Shown piece after piece: positions 48,480 through 58,259 of a stretch of DNA of 64,000 nt. The notes below the pieces were generated by a model, which saw only the letters and a program-made list of their open reading frames with translations, was not told the origin of the DNA and ran no database searches. The translations under genes and the position numbers were made by a program. Each line of letters starts with the position of its first letter. Position 1 is the stretch's first letter. The stretch comes from Lepeophtheirus salmonis (Eukaryota > Arthropoda > Copepoda > Siphonostomatoida > Caligidae), in contig NC_052136.2 in the NCBI RefSeq assembly GCF_016086655.4, positions 47,980,492-48,044,491 of the forward strand. The letters run 5' to 3'.

Positions 48480-49328
48480 CTTGAGTGAGGTGAAAAGTTC
48501 TTGGCCTGACACACAAATGGCTCAATAAAATATTGTGTTTCCTGCTGGGTGTAAAATTCATAGCTTTTTATGACTAGTTTCAACTGGTTTGCTCAAGAAG
48601 TTTTTTTTGTGAACTATTTCAGTAAACATCTTTTATGTTTGCTTTTTTAGTTATTAAATTTGAATATCTTAAGGTTAGAAATATCACCGTTTTGCATAGA
48701 TTAACCATAAGGAAATGCATACAAAGTTGACGAAAAGTTTACAAAGACTCTGCTCCTTCCCTGCCAACTGTTAAAGATCGGGCAGATGAATATAAACCTG
48801 ATCGCCTATCCTCAGAATATGAACCACATGAAGGACGACCAAAAATAGCAACTACACTGAAAATCATAAGAATGTGTACGATATCAATTTGGACTTTAGA
48901 CGAGTGAAAAAATCGATATGCACATTTTTCAAAAGGTCTTGCATGAACAAATAAAGATGCAAAAGCTCTATACATGATAGGTACTACATTGACTGATTCC
49001 TGAAAAAAACAAATATGATAACAATTTGTGTAGCAATCTCTGTATCGGTTCAACCCCCAGATTTGTTACTTTTGGACTTTCATTTGTTCATAAGCATTAA
49101 GAAATTTATTTCTAGGAAGTTTTTTTTTCATTCAATTAAGATGTTTGGAGAACCTTAGTTGAATTTTTTTAAAACTTTCCAGACTCTCACTTCCGGGAAG
49201 GAATACTGATACGCGCTGGATCAAGTGTGTGGAAGTCCAGGGAGTTTATGTGGGAAAATTAAATCATTTTTTTACTAAACATTTTTGTCTTTCATTGTCA
49301 GGCCAAGAATTTTCAATTTAACCCTGGT
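48480..49328 (+). mobile_element. Mariner element, internally deleted, inside a cyclase intron
   Basis: Inverted ends share AGTTCTTGGCCTGACA (left, 48496-48511) and, on the - strand, AATTCTTGGCCTGACA (right). The right end starts CCAGGGTTAAA next to TA. On the + strand, VKDRADEYKPDRLSSEYEPH then EGRPKIATTLKII is the transposase DNA-binding/linker region. After a deletion come FPDSHFREGILIRAGSS and VWKSREFMWEN, which match the C-terminus of DD34D mariners (ESHFRDGI..L..RW.KCI...GDYVE). About 0.85 kb remain. It lies in the 2.2-kb intron between exons 5 and 6, in the opposite orientation to the gene. Confidence 0.75.
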
Positions 49329-49496
49329 ATATTAATTTATTAGTAGTTTTTATTTATTAACTGTTCATATTAGAAATCAACTTCTAATTATTCTTTTAGT
49401 GAATGAAAAAGGTGATAACAACTGGAAGAAAATTCCTTTATCTGGCCAGTCTACTAATTATCCTAAATCGACATCTCTAAAGAAATGGTAACTTAC

Positions 49497-49595
49497 GTTC
49501 ACCCCTTGACTCCATTCGACTTGCTGTATTCACTGTATCACCAAACAGGCAGTACCTAGGCATTTTGACTCCAACAACTCCTGCACAACAAGGTC
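49497..49595 (-). CDS. Guanylyl cyclase exon 5 of 7 visible (nucleotide-specificity region)
   Basis: Ninety-nine bases from acceptor ATTAG to donor GTAAGT. It reads PCCAGVVGVKMPRYCLFGDT then VNTASRMESRGE. The cysteine in CLFGD is the residue that, with a glutamate in the preceding exon, selects guanine over adenine. NTASR supplies the asparagine and arginine that stabilise the transition state. The glycine codon of HTGP is split over the intron boundary before it. The short upstream intron (345 bp) is the smallest in the gene. Confidence 0.92.
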
Positions 49596-49940
49596 CTAAT
49601 AATAATTTTAAAAAAAATTGCTACTTCTTATTAAATGGGAATTATTTGATTTACATAATTGAGAAAGAAAGTGAAAGGACATTTTTCATAGTATAAAAAA
49701 AATGAAAGCAAGTAAATTATGAATTCATAAAAACCATATATGATTCTTAACTACTCTTAGAGAGAGAAAAAAATACTGATGCCAAAATAAAATAAAACAT
49801 GAAATATGGAGATTTTTTTTCGTTTTTATGAATTTTTATGTGTGTTCCTTGATAATTTACTTTTTATGAGAAATTATGATTATTTCGGCTCTTTCCACAA
49901 AATGTTTGAGTATAAAGTGTGATAAATGAATAAATTTTAC

Positions 49941-50184
49941 CTGTATGAAGCCCAATTCGTAATTTCATTTGTTCTAAGGGTCTATGACGTATTTTAAACG
50001 TTTTGACTGCTTCCAATAAGCGAAGGGACATACGTGCAATTTCTCTAGCATGATTGAGTCCATTTTTGACAGGAAGTCCAGATACAACCATGTATGCATC
50101 TCCTATGGTTTCTACTTTGTACACATCGAAATTCTCAATTATAGAATCGAAGCAGGTATATAAATCATTTAAAAAGTCCACAAT
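49941..50184 (-). CDS. Guanylyl cyclase exon 4 of 7 visible (catalytic core)
   Basis: Exon of 244 bases with acceptor CCTCCTAG and donor GTAAAA. It encodes 81 residues starting IVDFLNDLYTCFDSIIENFD, with KVETIGDAYMVVSGLP (the E is the guanine-selecting glutamate and the D of GDAYM a metal-binding aspartate), ARMSLRLLEAVKTF and, at the end, LRIGLHTG. All catalytic landmarks of a functional guanylyl cyclase half-site are intact. Confidence 0.95.
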
Positions 50185-50659
50185 CTAGGAGGGGGAAAAT
50201 AAATAATAAATATATTAACGGTATTAACTAAAAGATTTAAAGTATAAAAGTTTATTGTATTTAGTTTTGTGTTTTTTATAGGTACATCTAATTAGAATAT
50301 AAAGACTTTTATTTAATTATTACTTCCAAAATAAGGAAAACTTTAATTAAATGGGCTTAAATTTTCCAGGTAGTCTATTAATATACATACAGTATTATTT
50401 TTAAGCTTTAAAAGTTCGAAAATTCGTGCAAAAAAAAAATCAGTGCTTAATTTATGAATCTGAAATCTTATTTTTTAAACTCAATCTCAAATCAAACCTG
50501 ATACAAAATTAAAAAAAGATAAATATAAAAATCTAACATTCAGTCAGCATTTACTTATGAAGGAAAGCGGCTGAAGGTTTTTACAATGAAAGGAAAAGGA
50601 CCTCAGAAATTCACTGAAACCTATACAACTTAATAAGACATATTGTCATAGAAGATCCA

Positions 50660-51420
50660 ATCCGGAAACTTCGTATGTCTGGTAAATGAAATGACATGCA
50701 AAGAATTGGCAGTCAAGGTCCATATGTATCCGGAGGAATATCGAAAAGGTCTAAGGAAGAATTTATCAAAATCATAAGCAATCGATATTTAAAATGCAGA
50801 ATAAAATTGGAATTTCATAGCTATCTATGTTTAAGTTGGTCCGAGATGACTAGAAAATTCAACATTTTCAGCTATGTTACCCACAGACTATACGAGTAAA
50901 AAGATAGGTCTGGGAAATTTTTACGCAGAAGCTTTGCATTGTAATTAGTGGTGAGAAAAAATGGGATATCGATCAAAGAGTTCCCCGCTAAAATAATCAA
51001 ACTTTGCTTTAAACTTCCCGAAAGTTCCCTTGGACAACAATTGATATCATGTCGAGTCAACAGCCGATATTCAATGGTCTGGACAAGAGTTTTAAGCTGT
51101 GGTGATGAGGTTCCTTTGGGATTTTCATCTAAAAGGTCTTTATAGGAAGGATAAAAAGTAGATCTCGAAAACTTTAGATCTGGATGTTCAAGAATGATGG
51201 AGCTCCAATTTATACTGGCCCAAACTCTTAGGAATAGCTGAAAGAAAAAATAATATTTTCGGAAAAAACGATATGGCTTCCTTGAAGTCCAGATCCCAAA
51301 TCCATAGATTTTTTTAATAGGGTCTTCTAGAAATCAAATTTTAAAGTTCATTACTAACAGAATTGGGTATCTCTCTAGAGTGCCATCGAAATCGAAGAAG
51401 CGTAAGTGAAACTTCCGAAA
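50660..51420 (+). pseudogene. Tc1-like transposase remnant in cyclase intron
   Basis: Very decayed + strand frames. MTCKELAVKVHMYPEEYRKG at the start looks like the Tc1 helix-turn-helix. SMVWTRVLSCGDEVPLGF at about 51074-51125 matches the VMVWGAV...G..PL.F block of Tc1/mariner transposases. MMELQFILAQTLRNS and KNNIFGKNDMASLKS lie where the DGAPIHTA..W and SPDLNP region would be, out of frame. Many stops; no terminal repeats found. It lies in the 2.5-kb intron between exons 3 and 4. Confidence 0.5.
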
Positions 51421-51639
51421 AAATAAATCTGTACAGCATGTAGCTCTTTCCACTTTCGTTTATTGGATGTATATGCAATTATATTGAGAAAGTTATTTTT
51501 AAAAATATACCCAGAAATATAGTTTAAAACTTTTTTTGAATTGTTTCCGAAATATAATTTTGTCTGATTAATTATGGAGTAAAATAATGACTATAAAACA
51601 TATGAATGCCCCTCTTTATATACATATGTACAGAGTAGT

Positions 51640-51905
51640 CTAGATAATTTTTTGGCCTACAAGCAGTCTGGACCTGAACACATGCGATTCTATCTCTGAG
51701 GAAGGATCGAGAATTTGGCCTGTTCTAAGTATAATTCTTCTGTGGAGGCCCTGAAGAAGTATATTACCCTTACAATAGCAAAGACTATACTGCACTAGTG
51801 TGACCGTGCCTTCCAATGCTTGTAGTACCGTTTTGCCGAGGTTATTAAAAAAAGATTTCATCATAAATCATTGAATTTCAATAAATTTAGCCTTCAAATA
51901 AATAA
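51640..51905 (+). pseudogene. Tc1/mariner transposase C-terminal scrap
   Basis: A + strand frame reads NSSVEALKKYITLTIAKTIL then a stop and CDRAFQCL, stop, YRFAEVIKKRF. This matches the C-terminal helix pair of Tc1/mariner transposases (SVEALKKSI..TIA..D...V..AC.AFR.RV.AVIKA). No other part is visible nearby. The overlapping 74-residue - strand frame is a shadow. Confidence 0.5.
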
Positions 51906-52720
51906 ATGAAAATTTGGTTCTCCCCGATCTCGTCGTTCAATGGTTTCCCAACCATCTGGAACTCCTTGTATATTAAATCTTTGTTCCTTTAAATAGGTTA
52001 AATTATAATTATCTCTTGTTAAGATATCAACAATTTTATAGTTATAAATAATTGAATCATAATTAGCTGGCTACCAACTGATTTGGACCTTTCTTATGTG
52101 TATTTCCATATGAAAGGTTGCAAGATACAATAAAGATATCAACATTCTCATTAATACGAAAAATTACAATGCATTTTGACGTCAATCATTGATGTTTCTG
52201 CTTTTTTGAACGTAGTTTGTTGAACTACATAGCTCTTATTAGACTTGTACAATTCCTAATAACTTTTAAATTATATTTTCATATTCGGGAAATGTTGGCC
52301 AATTATAAACCAATTTTAAGTATTTTTTATTTTTTTTTAAAGGAAAGATTGTGAGATACAATAAAATTAACTAAGGGATAGATATAGTCGTATACATCAA
52401 GATTAATATTATTTTCATGATCTCTATATATATCGATGTACTCATACATTATATCCAATATGTGTATCTACATAAACCTGTTCCATATGTGTATGTAATA
52501 ACTAATATTGAAAATGTAGTAATTATTAAGTAGGATGTAAACTTATTTTACACACTTCATTATTTTATGAATAAAATATCCTCAAAAACTTTAAAATATC
52601 CATTAACAACTTTTAGATAAATATTTCTGATTCAAGACTTTAATTACGATAATAAATTGTTCAATAATGTATTTATCTATTTTTTGAACATACAGTAGAA
52701 AGAAAAGAATATATAATTAC

Positions 52721-52844
52721 CTCTAAAGGTGTACTCTGAGCAGACAGTGCTGTAAATCCAACTATGTCACTAAAGTATATCGTAACAGAGTTAAATGTTT
52801 CTGCTATCACAGATTGTCCTTGAATGAGTTGACTTGCAACAGAT
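52721..52844 (-). CDS. Guanylyl cyclase exon 3 of 7 visible (start of catalytic domain)
   Basis: Exon of 124 bases, acceptor TTTTTCAG, donor GTAATT. It reads SVASQLIQGQSVIAETFNSV then TIYFSDIVGFTALSAQSTPL then E. FSDIVGF contains the first metal-binding aspartate. The K of LLPK is completed across the upstream junction. It is separated by about 2.5 kb, including Tc1-like debris, from the next exon. Confidence 0.95.
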
Positions 52845-53899
52845 CTGAAAAATTGGAAGAAATATAGTTAGTTCAGCTTTTTATATCTTCAAATGATACA
52901 ATTATGAATTACTGTTTTTTGTTAATTAAATATTGCACTTATAAGGCAATTTAATGAGACGTCAGCATTATTGATGTTTTCATCGTGTGAGCATAAAAGC
53001 TATTTCTTATAGGAAAACTAACTATTAAGTATTATGAGACAGGAAAATGTGAATTACTGCTGTTTGTTTAGATGTCAAAATAAGATCAATTTATAAACAT
53101 ACTTAAATTATCTCTCTAACGCCTAACATGATCATTTATCAAATATGAATTTCTTATTTCAAATATGCTCTTACATTGCTAGATATTCATTTTTAAGAAA
53201 TATATTGAATGTATTTATAAAGAATGCTCTATATGAATATCCAACGTGGTTTTTTTCCTCTCCTTTTTTTGGCAAAATTAGGGCTATTTTAAATATAATT
53301 ATAGCTAGAAAATAAAAGAAGGAATTGAATTAACACAGTCCTGTAATAAATGTTTAAAAAAAATTAAAATATATATTTCCGTTCATATGTCTATTTTTGT
53401 TATTCATAGAAGATCAAATGCATAATTCTTGTTGTCCAGAAATATAAATGCTTTCATTGAGAGATAAGAAGGGCTTGATTTTTGTGTTTTATAGTATCTA
53501 GTGTGTGATTGTTTTTGTATGACTTTTTGATTTCCAGAATGTTTAACTGTTTTTAGGTATAGATCTTGGCTAGGAGTATTAATTTTGAGGTAGAATGCTT
53601 ATTTATGTTAATACAACGTAATTCCTCCTAGCAATTTCATATGATATTATTTTATACTTTTTATATATCTATATATATATTCATATATGATTTAAATCAA
53701 GAAAAAAAATCCTTCTAACATCTTTAGACATTCATTAAATGATTGCTTCGATTCAATTTATTCTTTCTACTTTTTGAAAAAATAAAATAAAAGATTCTAT
53801 TTTTTCTCAAATAAAAAGAGAAAAAGGGTTACGCATTTCATGTATTTGATAGAAAACATAGTGGGGACAAAAAAAAATTACAGTAGCATTACCAAATTA

Positions 53900-54150
53900 C
53901 AAAAAATGGGATTTTTATTTAATCGAGAAAAAAACAACTAAAAACCAATTTGCACTATGAGTATCTCGCTCTCATGATAACAGCTCAAAGCGAATCCAAA
54001 TTTGGATGATAAATGTACCATAGATTCTTCTCCGAGACAATATAAACTGAAAAGTCAAGGGGCTGAGGTGAGGGTCAAATGGAAGCAACCAAGAAGTAAG
54101 CCATATTGCTGTTGCCGAAGTTTAGGTTCTTTTTCCCAGTAAACACCTTT
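53900..54150 (-). pseudogene. Tc1/mariner transposase scrap in cyclase intron
   Basis: On the - strand a frame reads NSNMAYFLVASIXPSPQPLD, where X is a stop, then FSVYIVSEKNLWYIYHPNLD and SL, stop, AVIMRARYS. This resembles the last catalytic block and following helix of mariner-type transposases (FWP..SPDLNPLDFSVWSIVE.K......HPNLDSLKAAI.R.W). The aspartate of PLD is kept. Everything else is lost. Confidence 0.5.
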
Positions 54151-55801
54151 CAACAATATTTCCATCCATAATGGACTTCATGATGTTGTAAGTAATCCGG
54201 ATGGAAATACAAACAATATTTGCATATTTCATAATACTTAGAACATTGCACACGCGTTGCCTATTTTGTTGCTACTCCGACATTTTTATACTTGAAGCTT
54301 TATTGAAATCGCATAATTACAAGTTACAATTCATGTTTTTTTATTTTATTTTTGACTACATTTTGATACTCCATAAGAGATTTTATTTGCTAAAGTCAAT
54401 ATTTGTTAGAATTACTAACTATAAATAAAGAAAAAAAATGTTTTATTTACTATACAATCGAACAATAAAATATCTTACAAATTAAAAAAAAAATTAGGCT
54501 AACTTATACTTTTTAGAAGCAAATACTCTTTAAATAACAAGGTATTAATTCACATATAAGCTTTTTGCGTAAAAAGTAAATTAATTACTTTCCTATGAAA
54601 ATCATGACAAATAATAAATTATTCCAAATAAAATCTTAGCCGTATTTAAAAGTTGTATTTTGATAGTGATTCCTGATTGTTTATTACTCAAAAATTCTCA
54701 AAACTGGATTTAGTATCATTTGTTTTTTTTTCAAATTTAGTCTTTTTTTTCTTCACTAAAACATAGATTAAATATATAATAACGGAAGAAATTCCATTTA
54801 AAGTGATAAACATGGTAATTTAAAGTTTTAGCTTTAGTAAAAACATCTAGTTAAATAGTAAATTTGTAGCTAAGTAATCACCGTCATCAATAGACATCAA
54901 TAAATATATAAGACAACGGTAGTATACATTAAATTTTGCTAGAAACATTCAGTATCATTATAATTGGATATGGAACTTAAATATCTAACAAATACTTTTA
55001 TAAGTTCAAAGTATGAATAAAAGTATCTCCCTGTATAAAACTAATATTAACAACATTACTTTGAAGTCTTAATATGACATAATTAATAAATATTATAGTT
55101 ACAATTAATAATATAACTTTGAAAAAAAAAAAAAAATGAAGCATTCAATCCATTAATCAAATTTTCGGTAACAAATATAATTCATCTTTTTTTGATAAGG
55201 TGTTACATAAGATGAAAAACTGATGTAACAAATATAAATTACATCAACGAAATATTATTAAAAAATTTCGAATTATATGAATAACTCCTGGAAAATATAT
55301 TATCCGAGCAAACTTGCATTAATTCTGATTAGACATTTCAAATTCATAGTCAAACTTGTTGCCATTACATTTTAGCTTAAATTAAAAAAAGGTAAAATCA
55401 GCTTAAAATGAATTTGGAATAATTATATTCCCAATTCCCTAACGAACAGATAGATAAAAAATAAAAACGACAGTTCAAACGAGTAACAAAGTTGGTTACT
55501 TTTTTTTTTTTACATTTCTAAGGGAAATGTTAAAATATATAATGAAAAATACCTTGTCTTACAAGTTCAAGTTCTAATAATTACATACATTTTCATAATT
55601 TCATTGTTGACTTGTTTTATGTATTACAAAAAAGTTATAATTTTCTAAAGATAATGAGCAAGTAAAAGTTTTTGAACTAAACACTTTTTTTTCATAAAAT
55701 TTCAATTAATTCCAATTATATTTCTTACTTCAAAGAGCTAATGATGATTTGAGAAGTTATGACTCAAATAATAATAAAAATATATTAGGGAATAGTCTTA
55801 C

Positions 55802-55951
55802 TTAGGTAAAAGTTCATATAAGAGATCTTCGCATTTACGTTTTTCTTCCAAATAATCTGCAGTCCTTTCTTCCACAAGAGCCTCCAAGTTGTTTGCATAT
55901 TGTTCCATTCGAGATAGTAAATTATCCAAAATGTTTCCACTTTCATTGTCT
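55802..55951 (-). CDS. Guanylyl cyclase exon 2 of 7 visible (signalling helix)
   Basis: Exon of 150 bases, acceptor CGTTTTCAG, donor GTAAGA. It encodes DNESGNILDNLLSRMEQYAN then NLEALVEERTADYLEEKRKC then EDLLYELLP. This is the coiled-coil linker between the kinase-homology and cyclase domains that transmits the signal and mediates dimerisation. The sequence is almost the family consensus. Confidence 0.95.
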
Positions 55952-56425
55952 CTGAAAACGTAAAAATATAATTAAAAACTTTGTATGTATATTAATTTTA
56001 CTCTGAAACTCAAGTATTGGGTTAAATTCTATTACATTTTATTATTTAATTGAAATTAACTATTTGTGATTTAAAAAAAAAATAATTGTAGCTTATTAGT
56101 TAAGTGTTCACTTGTTTATTATAGTTTGAAGTCAAGGACTAGCAGCGAGGCAATGTGGAACACGATTTTTGGGTTAAAAAAAACAAAAAAACATATTGAT
56201 TTTTGATTATTTGAAATATAAACTTTCGATAAAATCATTTTTTTCGCACTATACCAATAAATACTATTATTTATCAATAATTACTACTGTACTAACTTTC
56301 CCAGTCAATGGGGTAAATTGGCTCAAATAATACTCAAATTTCTACCAAAATAGTAGCAAATATGTTACGTAATTGGTGGGAAAATTGTACATTAATTTGG
56401 ACAGCACAAAAAATAAACCCTCAGA

Positions 56426-56465
56426 TCTGTTTTATGAGAGTAATATCTGTTTTATGAGAGTAATA
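56426..56465. repeat. Perfect 20-bp tandem duplication
   Basis: TCTGTTTTATGAGAGTAATA occurs twice without a gap (56426-56445 and 56446-56465), inside an intron of the cyclase gene. Confidence 0.9.
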
Positions 56466-57374
56466 CGGCAATAAATTATTAAAAGTCCGCCAACGTGAAA
56501 TAAGCCTTGTTTACTTAATATTAGTTTGTTAAGATACACTAGGAAGATGCGAACCATTGTGTTTTTTGCTGCTTTTCTGTAGACCGTTTGTTTATTTTAT
56601 TTTTTTATTTCCTCATGTTTTATTAGTCCCACTATTCCATATAATTTTTTTTTAATATGAATTAATAAGTATCTTTCATTTCTTAAAGTGTTAATGTCTT
56701 CGAGTATATTAAAAACACTTTATGCATGAATAAATTAGTGGGTATTATCTACATATAATATGGGCAATACATCATTCAAATAAGCTAGTTTAGATAGTTA
56801 AACGTATTTAGGAGTATTAAAGACACGATTAAAAGGTATTATGATTATTATTTATACTTTCAAGTAAAAAATAAAACAAAGGATATTTATTTAACGTTTT
56901 TGGTGTTTAATCATTTATAAAAGTTTGTGATACTTGTAGATAGCTCCCATTTCTTCGAAAGGCTATAATTTCTTTCCATTATGACAAAGAGTAATATTTA
57001 AATATAAATAATACTCTGATCTAAACGAAACTGTTATTTTCTATTTTCGAGTTCTATTAATGAACATTTTTTTATTGTGTAAATATACATGTCTACAATG
57101 TATGTTCATAATATTCTTACAGAACCATCTTATCATATAAAACAATTATAATTATAAATAATAAATTTTTATTTAAAGGAAGTGAAGATAATGTTAGTTA
57201 GACATACCATATACATAGACAGCTCTTAATGTGTCATTTGTATGTAAAATCAACAAAAAAAGACATTCAAAATGATATGTTAAAGAAGTGTTACCTCATT
57301 TAAAACAAAATCAAAGCTTTTCTTAAATATTCACTAATTTAATTCATCTAATTGAAGAAAATATAGTTAGCATT

Positions 57375-57428
57375 CATCAAAAGTATTATTTACACTTACA
57401 ACATCAAAAGTATTATTTACACTTACAA
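57375..57428. repeat. Perfect 27-bp tandem duplication
   Basis: A 27-base unit starting CATCAAAAGTATTATTTACA is present twice in direct contact (57375-57401 and 57402-57428), in the same cyclase intron as the 20-bp duplication at 56426. Confidence 0.9.
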
Positions 57429-57609
57429 CATAAAAAGGACCAATTTCAACCTTATCATGAATCGAAATTTTATTAATTTTTTTTAAAGACATGCACGATC
57501 AAACAGGAGTAAAAATCATTTGATGACAATTTTTGGAAATAATTTTAGATCTGTAAAGTGCATGATTAAAAAGTAAATGAATAATAAAAAGCTGATAAGA
57601 GAAGGAAAA

Positions 57610-57960
57610 ACAAATTTATAAGTGAGCCAACCAACAAAGATTATTTATGGGAGTTAGGTCCAGGTACTGGCACAGGTATTACAAAACCTTAATTTGATTC
57701 TTTTTGAGCCACTCCTTTGTTGTCATGGCTGTCTATTTTGATTTCTATTTCTATTACACGACCATTCCTATACTTGACGGTGGGGATAGTGTTCTTGGGT
57801 CGTACTTAGCATTTTTCTTACTTCCAAGACTTTTTTTGTTGTAAATATATTGTCTTGTACCGTTAAAGCGTACCTACTACGTATGTAGTTGAATTGACTA
57901 CGCGCTTGGGAAAAATTATTTGCTGCCACTAAATAGACGTATAAAGTAGCGAAAAACAAC
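57610..57960 (-). pseudogene. Tc1-like transposase fragment
   Basis: On the - strand, AMTTKEWLKKNQIKVL, stop, YLCQYLDLTPINNLCWLAHL (about 57730-57625) corresponds to the end of a Tc1 DD34E transposase, H.A...W.K.N.I.VLEWP.QSPDLNPIENLW..L. The catalytic aspartate of SPDLNP survives as LDLTP. The upstream 63-residue frame (57768-57959) has no recognisable motif. It lies about 240 bp from the candidate cyclase exon at 58199. Confidence 0.55.
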
Positions 57961-58198
57961 CGTTAGACCGAGGAAACACAAGTTTTTGCAAGATATAACT
58001 TTTCATATGACGTCACTTTTCCATTTTTCATTCATCCTCACTCGGTCTTACAGAAAAAACAATAAAGTATGTTATTATACTGGATGTTTGATTGTATGCC
58101 CTCTAATAAAAACACAGACGGGTATTTATGTCAAAAACGTGGACAAATACGGACTTTCGACATAAAGTATAAGTTGTGTAGAATTTAAAGTTACTTAC

Positions 58199-58259
58199 CT
58201 AAGATTAAGTTTCGTTCTGATCAAACCAGATTCATCGGCTTCAAATAAGTTGATATTTT
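58199..58259 (-). CDS. Guanylyl cyclase candidate exon 1 of 7 visible (end of kinase-homology domain)
   Basis: Sixty-one bases lie between a TCCAATTAG acceptor and a strong AG|GTAAGT donor. Only one frame is open: NINLFEADESGLIRTKLNL plus a split arginine codon. The phase fits the next exon exactly and the joined protein would read ..GLIRTKLNLRDNESGNIL. Family members have a similar (G)xIRxKLxxLNxDNESGN at the end of the kinase-homology domain, which supports the call. The first ten residues are not typical, so either the domain has diverged or part of the exon is wrong. No further upstream exon was found before 64000. Confidence 0.6.

Larger units (their letters stand above)
45237..58259 (-). 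other. Receptor guanylyl cyclase gene, 3' part (seven exons, last to 5'-most visible)
   Basis: Gene-level entry for the exons listed separately. Exon order on the - strand is 58259-58199, 55951-55802, 52844-52721, 50184-49941, 49595-49497, 47323-47232 and 45680-45237. All junctions follow GT..AG and the reading phase is continuous across every one. Domain order (end of kinase homology, signalling helix, cyclase catalytic domain, tail) matches membrane receptor cyclases of the natriuretic-peptide-receptor/Gyc76C/Gyc32E type, which make cGMP from GTP at the plasma membrane. Introns are 345 to 2957 bp and several contain transposon remnants. The extracellular ligand-binding part, transmembrane segment and most of the kinase-homology domain are not in view. 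Which paralogue it is cannot be decided here. Confidence 0.9.
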
